From NCBI GenBank assembly GCA_003427395.1, contig BFEA01000022.1, positions 193,486 through 257,485 of the forward strand: a stretch of DNA of 64,000 bases, in the 5' to 3' direction. This DNA is from Chara braunii. Lineage: Eukaryota > Streptophyta > Charophyceae > Charales > Characeae. A model generated the notes under the pieces. That model made no database searches and had not been told where the DNA came from. It worked only from the letters and a program-made list of their open reading frames with translations. Shown piece after piece: positions 1-11,576 of the stretch. Numbering within the stretch: position 1 is the first letter of the stretch; every line of letters begins with the position of its first letter. The position numbers and the translations under genes were made by a program.

Positions 1-87
<87 letters not shown>

Positions 88-98
88 GGAGAGAGAAA
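1..98. repeat. (GT)n followed by (GA)n microsatellite
   Basis: A pure GT dinucleotide run occupies the first 38 bases and switches directly into a GA run reaching about base 98 with a few interruptions. The window starts inside the repeat, so its true length is unknown. Open frames across it only encode CV and ER dipeptide runs and are not genes. Confidence 0.97.
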
Positions 99-537
99 GC
101 CTCCTCCTCCTCCTCCTGCCGATCTTCTTCGTCGTCCTGCTCCTCGGCCCGTGGTACTGTCTGTCTGTCCAGTACCACAGGTGGAGGAGGAGGGGTAGGA
201 GGAGGAGGAGGAGGAGACAGACAGATAGACAGACATACATTACGACGGGCGGAGGACAGACAAACAGACAGACAGACGGACAGACAGACAGACAGACAAA
301 CAGACAGATAGACAGACATGAGGGGAAGGACAGACTGACAGACTGACTAACAGACTGACTGACTGACTGACTGACAGACAGACAAACAGACAGATAGAAA
401 GGAGGGGGAGGACAGACAGACAGACAGACAGACAGTACCACGGGAGGGGTAGGAGGAGGGGTAGGAGGAGGAGGAGGAGACAAACAGACAGACGGATAGA
501 CAGACAGACAGACAGACAGACAGTAGGACGGGCGGAG

Positions 538-573
<36 letters not shown>

Positions 574-790
574 GGAGGGGGAGGACAGACAGGAGGGGGA
601 GGACAGTCAGAAGAGGGAGGACAGACAAACTGACAAACTGACAGACAGAAAGGAGGGGGAGGACAGACAAACAGACAGACAGTACCACGGGAGGGGTAGG
701 AGGAGGGGTAGGAGGAGGAGGACGACGAAGATCACGATCGGGAGGAGGACGAAGATCACGATCGGGAGGAGGAGGAGGAGATATGTGACT
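99..790. repeat. Compound CAGA / GGA simple-sequence tract
   Basis: About 690 bases of interleaved short repeats: a CCT run at 101-118, GGA runs near 183-215, 440-480 and 700-780, and long CAGA tetranucleotide runs in between. Larger modules recur, for example CAGTACCACGGGAGGGGTAG near 435 and 680, which suggests segmental duplication within the microsatellite. No coding signal. Confidence 0.93.
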
Positions 791-2464
791 AAATAGTGAC
801 TGTATATACTGTATATACATTATATATATGTGTAAAAAAAAAAAAAAAAAAAAAACCAACAACGTGTACGCATATGCGGGTTTTTGGGCACGTACACGTA
901 CGCACCGCATACGTGTACGTGGTGCTACCCAGGATTATTCTTATTTGAACCCACGTGGTCCTCGACACGAGTCCCTTCATCATCTCAATTTTATTTGGGT
1001 CTCCCTTGTCCCCAACAACACCGATTTTCTCCTCTCCTTGTGTCTCAAGTGTGCCAATTATTCTTGGGCGCGTGATCTTGATCTCGCTGTCCCCGTTCCC
1101 CGTCGCAATTTTTTATCCTCGTGCTTGAGGCTCTCTTTTGTAGTGCCATTCGGCCGTCAAGGCTCAATTTTTCATTGCCTTGACACTCCCTTGTAGTCCG
1201 TTACATCTCGGAGTGCAATGGTCACCCTTTTCCTAGTCTCATTCCCCCAACACTTGCCTCAAACTGAAACGAAAGGAAGTGGGACATCCCCATGCGCATC
1301 CGGACCCAATATTGGCTCCGAGTGTACTTGAAACATATGTTTGTTTTACTTTTTGTGATCCATTGCATCGTGGCCTACTTCCTTTTCGATTTATCTTAAC
1401 TTTCTCCCCAAAAATCAAGATACTTTGTAACCGTTTCATCCCACGATGAATTCGGCCACAAAATGTAACTAAAACATCTGTTTTCTTTTCTTCTAGGTAT
1501 CCGGTTTTGTCCGTTTTTGCCCCAGCAGCACCTAGACTTCATGCAGTCTAATAAAAGCACCTAGGCTTTTTTTGAGAAGGGGCAAGTTGACCATGATGTG
1601 GCGGCTTGCCCTTTTTCCACTCCCACACTCTCCTATTTCTCCCATTCTTCCTCTAGGGTCTTTTCTCCTCACCTTTGTCGACCATTTTATTTTGGAACCC
1701 AATAGAACCTCATTTTCTAGGTTCAACGTACCTGAGTCTTCCATATTTAAGGCCCTTGTGGTCCGTTGCATCCCTATTGAGTCCCTTCTAAATTTCCAGG
1801 CCTAGAACCCTCGAGATTGAGGTTCTCCCTCTCTTTTCCCGTCCTTTTAATTTTGATTCCCAAGGGCCGCTTATTTTTCAAATTGCCCGTGCCTGGGCAC
1901 TTGCTTGGATGGTTCCTACTAGTCATTTTTGTACCCTCTTTGCTTGGTCCATGGCCCTGGTGCTTTTTCTCATGTCGTAGTTCGGTGGCTCGCTTAACCA
2001 CTCACTATGATCTTATGTGTCAACGTCAAGGCACTATTTTCCTTGGCCTCGTTGGCCCTCTTCTTTCGGCGGTACTCAGCATCTGGGAATTATTTTTTTG
2101 GCGGTCCTCCTTCCTCAAGAAGGAGGAGCACCTTTACTAATTTTTTGTAACATTTTTTTGGCCTCAATTCCACGGTTTATTTCTGGTCCAAAGGTTTTAG
2201 CGTTTTCGGGCCTCTTCTTGGGTCCCTGGCGTCCACAATCAATCATACCTTAATCCTTCATTCTTTCTCTATTCCCTCCTCACTCTGGATTCCTCTCTCA
2301 TGCACATTCTAGCCATATATCATCTCTCAAGGGACGGGAATCCGGGACTTGATTCGAGAACCAAAGGTCCCAACACATTCCTCCCACTCGATGTAGCATC
2401 GTGTTCGTGTTGGAAGGCGAACACGAACATGTTCGCCCGAACGCGAACAAGCGCCCAAAACCCT
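791..2464. other. Unrecognised region, no gene seen
   Basis: A poly-A tract lies at 834-855. Just after it is an imperfect inverted repeat of alternating CGTGTACG-type sequence (about 862-923). The rest, to 2,464, is pyrimidine-rich with only short, unrelated open frames. A small inverted repeat around TGTTCGTGTT / GAACACGAACA sits near 2,401-2,430. I see no conserved domain, repeat unit or RNA gene here. Confidence 0.6.
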
Positions 2465-3960
2465 CCGACCAGGGCCCTTCGAAGGCACCGCCCTCTCCTG
2501 CCAGATGCGCCATCGGGGAGAATGTCGTCTCTCGAGGTAGAGCGCTCATAACTCCTCACTGAAGAGAGGACACTCAAGGTTGGACTCCCTTCCTCACGGT
2601 AAGAAGAGATTGACAGGGAAGATAAGGTAAGGGAACAACGTTCCTGGAGATACCTGCCCCCAACCACAAATTTCTCAACAATTGAGCCAATGTGCATTTC
2701 GATGACCGGTCGTAGCTTCGAAACCACCCACAACGCAATGTAGTGCCGCCTCAGCGAAAATGCCACATCGGCATGCTTTCATCATCACACATACCTCCGA
2801 TGTCACCACAACTCGCACGCTTTCGTCACAACCTTCTTGTGACTCACCTCTCTATCCGGGTGTCGCACTATTAAGCCAGCGCCAATGTATCCTCAGTACA
2901 CAGAAGCGTTGTCAACACACCAAGTAACAATGTCGCCAGCGCCAGATTAAGCGATTTTTTTTTATTTTATTTTTTTAAGATAAGGCTCCAATCTTCGTGG
3001 GGAGCAGCACGTGCTAACAACCGGGCCTAGTGGCCCATAGGGAAATTTACATAGAATTTTGAAAGTTTGAGATACCGGGGCCATTACCCGACTTTGGCTA
3101 AAAAAAAATTGAGCGACTTAGAAAATTACTACTACAAACTTTAGAAAAAAGGTCTGGCCACAACAAAACACGCCACCACATAGGTCTTGCAAATGCTCAA
3201 AACCATGTGGATCCCTTGCAATCCTTCTAAAGCTCTCCAGCACTGACTTACTCCCGTCCCTGTCGAGCTCTTCCAGGCCTTGCACCCCCACCCTGCTGGG
3301 TTACAGGGCAACACGACTCACCCCAGCTCCGACCAACATCGTCCCAGCAGCAACCCTTGGTTGTCCCTTGGAATGCCCACCCCAAAGCATCCCCAGATCT
3401 CTCTACCAAGCCCCACACTCCTGCATCTGCATCAGCAGGTTACAGGGCAACACCCCAGCACCGGTCAGCATCGTTCTGACATCGAACAGCCGCAAATCAC
3501 TCGGTATATCAGCAATGGGCCTGTCTAAGATGAGTTGCTAGGAGCTCCCAGAATTTACAGCGTAGCGCGACCAAGCCCCAAGACCGATCAGCGTCGTTCT
3601 GGCCTCGTCCATTCGCAAACCATCAGGAGCAAGGACATCAGCAGATAGCAGTCAAACCCTAATCATCACCCTAGATGTAGTTCCGATCATCCAGTTCCTC
3701 CAGGCACTGGTTGCATTAACTGACACTATTCCTTTTCAACCCTACTCCGGCAAGACTTACCGTGGTAGAGTACCATCTCCACCGCCAATGTGCCCTATTT
3801 CCACCCTACAGGCTGACCCCTTCGCCGCAGAGCGCATTATTTCCAACCACCGCAGCCCACATAACCCACTGCAACCAGCACCAAACTTATGAAGATTCCC
3901 AATAGAAATTTCAAAGGCTTCATGAGACTCAGATGCACAAAAATGACCTTCGATCTCGAA
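2465..3960 (-). mobile_element. Family-1 Ty3/gypsy leader fragment (third copy)
   Basis: This segment is collinear with the untranslated leader of element A at about 31,672-33,530, including the stretch starting CCAGGGCCCTTCRAAGGCAC, the phrase GAGCCAATGTGCATTTCGATG and the repeated GTTACAGGGCAACAC module. In element orientation it is the leader just downstream of the PBS. Similarity stops at 2,465, before any gag would begin, so the copy is truncated and carries no protein gene. It holds three copies of the GTTACAGGG-type module (near 3,300, 3,440 and 3,555) against about five in element A. Confidence 0.85.
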
Positions 3961-3975
3961 CCAGCTCCGATACCA
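3961..3975 (-). other. Primer binding site, initiator-Met type
   Basis: Minus-strand TGGTATCGGAGCTGG matches the primer binding site complementary to plant initiator tRNA-Met (TGGTATCAGAGC...) except for one A-to-G change and a gap. It lies three bases (ATT) inside the LTR end, exactly as in elements A and E, and fixes the LTR/leader boundary of this copy. Confidence 0.75.
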
Positions 3976-3978
3976 AAT

Positions 3979-4865
3979 TACATGGAATATGAACGTGAGC
4001 GATATACAGAAAACCAAGTTGCAAAATCACACAGAAGTCCAGATGGTCATATAACAAGCAGAGAGTTCAAATGCACCAAGATTCCATCCAAATAAGAACA
4101 ATATAATGAACTTGTGAGCCAACGTTCAAGCCCTCAGGCCACACCACCACAGTATTCAACGTCGCTCCTCTTGTCTGGCGCCCAGCGCCCCGCCTACTCT
4201 ACTCGTCCTACCTAGCCTATCTACGTTCATGCAATAGGCTCACTTCGACTTTGAAGACCAATATACATGACGTCAACACCAATGCCGACCTCCCACATAC
4301 ACCAGGTACGTACTCTCAACTCCCCTCATCATCCCCTGTCCCCCACACCTCATGCGCTTCCTACCCGAAGACCACCTTCGCCTCCTACTGCCCTCGCGCC
4401 CTACAACGCCCCTCACCACTCAACGCTTGCACGCACCCCAGCCAGCATCAGCGCAAGCAGAGGCTTGCACGCTATCGCAGCAGCGTGTCCTCATTGACTG
4501 CCTAGGCCAGACTGCCCAAGACTGGCAGGCCTCCTCCTTATATGGAAGATGTGTTGCTGCTGGTTTGTCTGGGCCTGGCTGTGGAAGCTTCCAGTAGCTT
4601 CTGGTCGGGCCCCAGTATCTGCGCCCAGGCGCATCTCTGTAGTTGAGGGCCTGGGCCCTTTACGGTTCGGCACACCCAAAATTATCCAGGCTCCGAATGT
4701 TTGTTGTGCTTGTACTGGCCCGTGGGCAGATGTGACGACAATGCTGCATTCTCATTGACCCGTAGCCACTTCGTCATGTATCGGCCTCACGCTGCGTGCA
4801 CCAGTGGTTAACGGGGTAAGTTGTTTTCACTGCTGAAATCAGTTTTTTTTCACCAAAATTTTCAT
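3979..4865 (-). repeat. Truncated LTR of family 1
   Basis: Collinear with the LTR of element A (33,554-about 34,430). In element orientation the LTR end reads TGTA rather than the TGCA of element A, so its terminal CA has mutated to TA. Similarity ends near 4,865, just after CCAAAATTTTCAT; the first part of the LTR (TGTGAGGA...) is absent. It shares with A's right LTR a segment starting AGTGGTTAA that is missing from A's left LTR. Confidence 0.82.
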
Positions 4866-4914
4866 GCGCGCCCGGACTCGAGCAACACAATCACGAGTTC
4901 AAAGGCACTTGGAA

Positions 4915-6242
4915 CAACTATCTAAGTGTCGCTGCCCACCGAATAGATGAGCGTGTTAGGGTTTATGCACAGCAATTGGAAGGCATATTCACCTCCAAGT
5001 CAATAGACCACTGTCACTGCAGTCAGACAGGGTGGCAGTGGTGGGGATGGAGATGGTGGAGATGACGTTCGCGAAGGTCCAAAGAAGGAGGGGGACAGAA
5101 AGGGAGATCCCAATCAACTGAGAGGGGGAGAAAGGAGAGAGAAGATGAAGGTGAAGTTTCCCTGAACATATAACAGGAAGTAGGATGAGAACTTTTACCA
5201 GTGGGAGGCGCATATGGGCACGTATTTGTACGCACAGTCGATTCCGTATTGGAACCGTGTCTTGATTACGAGCTCATGCCTCGGTGGGAATGCCGCCAAT
5301 TTTGACATTTCCCTGATGAAGGAGGTAGGTTGTGCCTCCATGGTGGAATACTCTAAGCGCATTCGTATAGAAGATTTCTTCAAGGCCCTGAAGGAGAGGT
5401 TCGAAGACAAGAACCTGGTCCGACGCACTGAACACCTGATCCTTAACATTAGTGATAGAAAATGGAAAAGTGTCGCTGCGTTGAAATCCACCATGAATGA
5501 GCTTTTGTAATCTCCCGATCACGGTCTAACCCCTACTCATATTTTGAACAACTTCGCGAGAGCGATGCCTAATCCCCTGAGGACCACTTTGTACCCCCGT
5601 ACAAAGGAGGACGACATGACTTACGAGAAATTTAGTACGATTGTCATAGATCAAGCCGGCTTCCTGATGGAGGCCAACTACTATCATTATTGGAAAGACT
5701 CACAAAAAGGAGGGCAATGGAAAAATAAAACTATCGCAAGCAGTATAGAAGAGAAGGACAGTCTTCTAGTCGCATTTCATGGATGTGGAGTCGAGGCACT
5801 ACCCTACGAAAACATAGATTACGAACTGGAAGAACCTAACAGCAACCAAGTAGCCTAGGGAGGGGACTATTCGGTTGTTGCAACCCACGGGGGAGGGTGA
5901 CAAGGAGGAAGAGGAGGTCAAGGAAGAGGTGGAGCAAGAGGACATAGCACCAGGGAGTAGTAGCGAAGGTATCCATTACACGGGAGGTAAGGGTTATGGT
6001 TCCCCGCAAGGCGGACGCGGTTCCTCCTCCACAGGTGGAAGAGATAGAGGGCGAAGACCATGGCCAACACATCTAGGGATTGCGGACGGAGAGCCATGGA
6101 AAGAGATGGACATAGAGAAAGCATTGTGGGAGCAAAGGCTAAGGTCAACCAGTGCCTGAAATGTGGTGATCCCAACCACATTCTCTGCGTTTGCCCTGAC
6201 TACCGCTACCCACTGGGCCTTCAAACACAGACAGACAAATAA
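4915..6242 (+). pseudogene. gag: Decayed Ty3/gypsy gag (element B)
   Basis: The translation reads as a retrotransposon Gag capsid: a readable stretch from about 4,915, then 5,214-5,510 (ending ...KWKSVAALKSTMNELL) and 5,544-5,858, which contains RTKEDDMTYEKFS and ANYYHYWKD. The two main parts sit either side of a TAA stop at 5,508-5,510. About 300 bases on, a CCHC zinc knuckle (CLKCGDPNHILCVC, spacing 2-4-4) lies at about 6,153-6,194 in a different frame. Gag packages element RNA in cytoplasmic particles. With an in-frame stop and at least one frameshift it cannot make full-length protein. No LTR or PBS is seen upstream; it abuts the truncated family-1 LTR. Confidence 0.75.
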
Positions 6243-7090
6243 AAGTGCACCCTAAACAGACACCCTCCTATCTAAGGGCCCCTATGACAAAGACTAATGT
6301 AGGCCCCCACCCAGTTAGTTTTCCAGAAACCGCTTATGCTAGGATCTCTCTAGGTGGTTCCCTCGCAGGCATTGGTGATAAGTTGATCACTCGTTGCCAA
6401 GCTTGGGCCGAAATGAAGAAGACGAGTAAAGGGCAACTAATTTTAGCAGATGCAGAAATTAGTAGAGAGCGAGTAACGAGTTAGTTGATAGTGGTTCTAC
6501 ACGTAGCTACATTAGCCGAAGGGGATTGCAGAAGATGCACCTCGGCATGAAATTTACGAAACTGGACGAGCCTGTCGTGAGCAGGTCGACAGATAATCGC
6601 GAAATGAGAGTCGAAGAGTACGTTGAAGGGTAAAGGCATACTTCTGGTTGGAAGGGAGCAACAAGGTAGAGAAAGTTTTGCACTCCCTTACTCTCTCAGT
6701 CGAGGACAGCCAACCTTTCGACTTGATCCTCTGGACAAATTGGTGAAAGGCCGCGAGGGCTGACGTGAAGATGGGCGAGCGTGAATGCTGGTTATCCTGC
6801 CCTAAAGGAGGCAAAAAGAAAACACAGTTGTTTCATGAGTCTGGAGTAGTATCCGGTTCGTCCCTTTGCCGTATGGGTGCCCATGCACTTTTCAGGCACG
6901 TGGTCAAAGCCGAGTTGGTTGACGAAGTCTTCGTAGCATATGTTAGACCGGTGAGTGAGGAAAAGAAGGAGCACCACCCGCAGTTAAAAACTGCTGAAAG
7001 AGATCGTTGATGTGGGAGAGACCCCAACAGGAGTAGTGGAAAGGGAAATTTATCATCCACACCTTTCTAGGACCTAACTACCAACCCTTT
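6243..7090 (+). pseudogene. Decayed protease / pre-RT region (element B)
   Basis: The aspartic-protease active site is readable at about 6,481-6,520 as LVDSGSTRSYIS, a canonical D-S-G. It lies in a different frame from the preceding open stretch (6,245-6,484), so there is a frameshift at its entrance. Near 7,017-7,050 the sequence reads ETPTGVVEREI, matching the pre-RT motif EPTGVVERE seen in element E. The RT that should follow is absent: by 7,107 the sequence is the integrase tail of element C on the other strand. This is a deletion or rearrangement junction rather than a clean LTR boundary. Confidence 0.65.
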
Positions 7091-7106
7091 CTACATTCAT
7101 AGGGTC

Positions 7107-8450
7107 CTACCAAAAAAATGGGTTAAGATTGTACGTCTCACCTCTTCTCTTGCCACAAATTTTTTCAGCCTCGTTTCTTGAAACCCAATCCTTCCATTCC
7201 ATTTCATCCAGCTCTTCAATTTGATACGCGTCAAAATCCCCGCATCGCACAATCCTGTAGGGTCGTAACCACATTTTGTTATATAGCAGCACTACATCCC
7301 CGACTTTCAATGGTACCTTTCGTACGCGGGCCAACTGGTTTCAACGAGCCTTATCATCCATGCGGCTCTTCTCCACTTGAGATTGGATGCGTCTTGAATC
7401 CTCTCCTCAATCGCACCCACCTATCGCGCTCAAATATCGAGCAACTCCTCAAAGGACAGGTTGGTTTCCAAGTCTTGGCGTCTCCAAGTTTTCAGGAAGC
7501 TCTCGATTGGGAAAGTAGCATGCCTTCCGTACCATTGTGTGGCTGGCGCATACTTAGTGGTCCTTTTTACCGTAATGTTCTCGACAAAAAATGCCGCCCT
7601 CAGGTACCTTGGCCACTGATTAGGCCTTCTTTCAGTCCACTTAGCTAGGAGGTTCATGATGGCACTATGCCCCCTCTTAACCAGAACATTTGCCTGAGGA
7701 TGTGTCGCCGTGGTATAATTGGCTACCACGCCGCATCCTGACAATAATGTTTGCACCTCTTGACAAGTAAACTGTGATCCTCTATTCATCACGAATTCCT
7801 TGACGAAGGGATAACGCAAGTATTACTCCTCGATGCAGCTTACCAACACTGAGCCGGCCTTTGTACGAATGGCATGACCATCTACAAAGCCAGAAAGGTT
7901 GTCTCGCGCATCGAAGATGTAGTTGTAGCCATGATCCAATCGGCATAAATAATAAGTCGAGATGTACTACGACACCCACTTCCCTTTCTATCCTTGGATG
8001 CAATGACTCTCCTGGCCTTTGAGGAACCCTTTCTTGACAAGGTATACAAAAACGGTAGAACTTGCTGATCATCTTCATCATCCCGTCCCAATAGTATAGC
8101 TCGCTTATTTTGGCATACGTGGCACCAACTCCTCAACGCCCTCCTGCAATGTCGTCATGTAGAGCAGCTATAACATCGATATAACAGTTTCACATCTCGA
8201 CGACACCCACTTCCTTTTCTATCCTTGGATGCAATGACTCTCCTGGCCTCTTAGGAACCCTTTCTTGACAAGGTATACAGGAATGGTGGAACTTGTTGAT
8301 CATCTTCATCATCCTGTCCCAATAGTATAGCTCGCTTATTTTGGCATACGTGGCACCAACTCCTCGATGCCCTCGTGCAATGCCGTCATGTAGAGCGGCT
8401 ATAACATCGATCTAACGGTTCCTCCGCATACAAACCTTCTGGAACACCCT
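7107..8450 (-). pseudogene. Ty3/gypsy integrase (element C)
   Basis: On the minus strand the zinc-binding end (SWCHVCQNKR, about 8,120) leads into the catalytic core: HLDLLFMPI (about 7,935-7,965), EFVMNRGSQFT (about 7,770-7,800) and a region ending HPQANVLVKRGHS (about 7,700). A C-terminal part (7,107-7,334) has the typical GDVVLLYNKMWLRPYRI. Integrase inserts element cDNA into the genome. Two of the three catalytic acidic residues look lost: the second Asp is Asn, and the position normally Glu in a VERGH context reads Lys. There are frameshifts near 7,800 and 7,950 and an internal tandem duplication. The element ends at the B junction with no 3' LTR. Confidence 0.75.
7971..8432. repeat. 231 bp tandem duplication inside integrase
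   Basis: GACACCCACTTCC at 7,971 recurs at 8,202, and the copies stay collinear to about 8,420, past the CTCGCTTATTTTGGCATACG segment and the TAACATCGAT motif. They differ at scattered bases, so the duplication is old. It repeats the zinc-finger part of the integrase gene and breaks the reading frame. Confidence 0.88.
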
Positions 8451-9480
8451 ACTTGCCTCTTTACAAAAAGATGACCATCTCTCACTAGGTAGAGATGCCT
8501 CATCTTTTCAGCCATTTCGCTAGCATCCCTATCCCGCATCTCACACGATAAGAGAAGTCCCAACTTCAGGTAGATCCCATCATATTCCTTTGCACGGAAT
8601 GCCTCTTTGATCTCCCCTTCCTCAAACTCGTCATCCTGACTTTCTGCCCCAATATCTTCATTCTCAACCGGATTCAATGAGCCTGCTTGATCGAAATTCC
8701 CCTGCAGGACAGTATTGACGAGAAGGTACATTCCCCCCATCAAATCCTCGTGCTTCTCTACTTGGTCCGACCCTTCTTCTATCATTCTCACCTCCTCTAC
8801 CGGACTATGCGTGCCTGCCAGTGCCAACTTCATCATCCACTGGACATCTTTGCCGCCCCATGGGTCCTCTTTCTCAAAAACCTTGAACACAAGCTTTGTC
8901 TTCTGCTTATATCCCTTCGGTGCAAGCCAGATGGGATGACCAACGCAATTCGGTACTCGCAAGGACCACCTGTTAATATGAACGCGAACGTCTTCCTCTT
9001 GATCCAAGAAGCTATCAGTCGGGGGCGTATCCTTTACTGCCTCTCCCTTGTTCTTTTCCCAGTTGATGCGACTCAGCCCATCTGCCCTATTCTTATTACC
9101 TGGAATCCGTTCCAGTTCGAAATTAAACATCCAGATGTACGTTAGTCATCCGACGATCGTTGGATCTGGTATAACGTAATTTCTCAGCGAATAAGCGAGC
9201 GCAGTTGGGTCTACCCTCCATATAAACCTTCTGCCAAATATATAATTTCGAAAAATTCTTAGGCAGTGAAGGACAACGAGAGTCTCCCTCTTAAATTGAG
9301 AATAATTTCTCTCGTTCGTACAAAGAGTTCGAATCTCGAACCTTAGTGGTCTTTCCTTTCCCTCGATATCTACCCTTAAGGCCTCACCTCAGTGGCCTCA
9401 TAGTCCGGTGCTCCCAATACCAACCCTCCTCGAAACTCCTCCTTCATCCCTGCCACAACCTTTTCCTGCTCTTCAACCTA
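8451..9480 (-). pseudogene. RNase H and spacer to integrase (element C)
   Basis: From about 9,400 to 9,170 the minus strand reads as RNase H (RTLCTNERNYSQF, then LVVLHCLRIFRNYIFGRRFI). The domain ends at 9,130-9,070 with FNFELERIPGNKNRADGLSRI-like sequence, a gypsy signature. A long acidic spacer follows to 8,560, with DEFEEGEIKEAF, and then the first part of the integrase zinc region (LYLVRDGHLFVKRQVG). RNase H degrades the RNA strand during reverse transcription. The 8,399-9,130 stretch is open for 243 codons; upstream of it the frame is broken. Confidence 0.72.
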
Positions 9481-9559
9481 GACTCATTCCTGATCCTGAC
9501 GTACAAGCTTCCTTAAATGTTCATTCTTGACAGCAAAATTCTTGATGAAGGTTCTCCAA

Positions 9560-10320
9560 AACCCACACATGTCGAGGAAGCTCCTAACATCTGTTATCGA
9601 GTGGAATGATACTGGCCATTCAAGAATTTTATTCGTCTTCTTTACATCTGGTCAACGGTCACTCTCGCTACAGACGAACCCCAGGATGGTAGCCTCCCTC
9701 ATGCAGTGTCTGGACTTGGCACCACTTGTCGTAAGGTTGTGCTCTTCAAGCAAACTCGAGACTTATCAAGATCCTGAACATGCTTCCAGACAAAACGCCT
9801 TACTCCCGGCAAGACCTCGTCACTCTACTTCTCTTTCGGCTCTTTACCGCCAAGTCGTCAATATATGACTGAGTGATATGCGGGCTGACTGACTACATGG
9901 CTCGAATCATATGTCGTTGAACCATTGCCACCGCATTAGTCCATCCTTGCGGAGCCACATTCATGTGAATCAGTCCTCGGGGCGTATGCATCGCTGTCAC
10001 TGGCCTGTCTGGCGGATGGACCAGAAACTGGTCATATCCAGAATAGAGGTTTATAAGCGAAACTATAGGTCTCCCAACACATGATTCAGAAAGTGCGTCA
10101 ACGTTTGGCAAGCCCCCGCATCTCGCACAGTCACAGCGTTCAATCGCTGCAAGTCATGCACCCACCGCAACGTCCCATTAGGTTTGACAAAGCAAAACCA
10201 TGGAGACGCATATGGACCACTCGAGTAATTGGCGACATGCATGTGTATCTTGCCGTCGAGATAGTCCAACACCTTTTTCTCCTCGTTAGGATTAGGATAC
10301 CATGCCCGTCTTAAATTTTA
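9560..10320 (-). pseudogene. Reverse transcriptase (element C)
   Basis: Three blocks of a Ty3/gypsy RT are visible on the minus strand: PYASPWFCFVKPNGTLRW (about 10,230-10,170), LINLYSGYDQFLVHPPD (about 10,060-10,010) with the following HMNVAPQGWTNAVA, and a YIDD catalytic box (ITQSYIDDLAVKS, about 9,860). The polymerase motif itself is intact, but blocks lie in different frames and stop codons separate them. A recognisable tail (VWKHVQDLDKSRVCLK-like) follows to about 9,700. Confidence 0.72.
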
Positions 10321-11562
10321 CGGCTCATGTGGCACAGTATGGATTCGGATCATAAGAATCTTATCTTCGTCCAATTTCTTGCGTTGATCGTCATCGAAGG
10401 CATAAGCATGATACCTCTTCTTTATTAGCTCATTATCAGCACCCTCTCCTGGGGCAGCAGGAAATCAGGCCCTCCCACTATTAACTTCTCCTCGTTTCCT
10501 TCATTGATACGACACGGCCCAACTGCCGCTTGCTCCCTCATTCGCCGTATCAATCCTCGTTCTCGCTCGTAATAAACCTCCTCATCTTTTGTGACGAGAA
10601 CGGGAACTGGACGACATTTTTCGTCTATCGTCTTGAACCGCCTTTGGGAACCTTGCTTAAGCCGTCCCCTAAAAAAGGCCGGCTCACCGCTTGCGCCTGC
10701 ATCATTGCAGGGTCCCTCCTTCCGCCCGAAAGCCGATAGACCAGTTCTACTTCCCCAGCCTCTGGACATTCCAGGACATGCTCCCTCAGTGCCTGAATGG
10801 CGTCTGGATCCGCCATCTCGTGTGTGGCCACTACATCCATGACCTTGTTCACATCAGATACACTGAGGGAAAACAATTCCTCCTGTGCCTCCTCTTCTAG
10901 TTCTTCACGAAGCCTCCGACGCTCATCCTCTGACTCTTCGATCGTGAATGAACCAGGGTTGAGCCGGTTCCTTATGCTTCGCGGGTCTGTGTTCCGGGAA
11001 GTAATCACCTCATAGTTCCCGCATGTCGGGTCACACAGGATCAGGATCAGAGTTCCGTCGTGTTTGTTGAATATCAACGTCTCTGTCCTCCCTAGGAGGA
11101 TGGCATAATCCACGTCTGGCATGACGAAGAAGCAAGCTCTGGCCTTTACCTTCCCAATCTCGATAAGCACGTTTGACGCCGTTCCACAAAATACGGCCTT
11201 GCAATTGGCCCCATGCAGAATGCCGCAATCCAAGCGGTCTATATCTCCAACCCAAACCTGAGTGCATCAGCTTCTTTGATGATGTTAATCTCCGCCGCTG
11301 TATTCACCATCGTTGCGCACTTCCATCCCTTCACCACCAGATTCACCATTCCGCAGGCCACACACTTCCAGTCCATCTTCGTCCTAGTTTCTACCCATTC
11401 TGCCTCCTTTGGCAAAATCACACTTAGATGGACATTTGGCACTAAGCGTCGAGAAAACCTTCCCTTTAGCTCGTTACGGAGCTTGGGAGCAGATGCCAAA
11501 ATCTCCTTCAAGGTCATAAGGTCATTATGACCTTCGAGCAACCTGTCAATTACTTTCTCCAC
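10321..11562 (-). pseudogene. Retropepsin-like protease and linker (element C)
   Basis: Reading down from 11,562: LEGHNDLMTLKEILASAPKL, KEAEWVETRTKMDWKCVACG, then the active-site segment MVNTAAEINIIKEADALR, where a D-T-G-A-E would be expected; the catalytic Asp reads Asn and the Gly reads Ala. A second protease block follows a frameshift (GILHGANCKAVFCGTASNV, then VMPDVDYAILLGRTE; the LLGR resembles the retropepsin flap/ILG motif). An acidic linker (EEAQEELFSLSVSDVNKVM) and a basic stretch reach 10,425. The protease would mature Gag-Pol; this copy should be inactive. Confidence 0.62.
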
Positions 11563-11576
11563 GTCAAACCCTTCCT

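Noticed and set aside
1-910. Long open frames across the first 900 bases
   Set aside because: They translate microsatellites (CV, ER, SVCL repeats) and have no gene-like composition.
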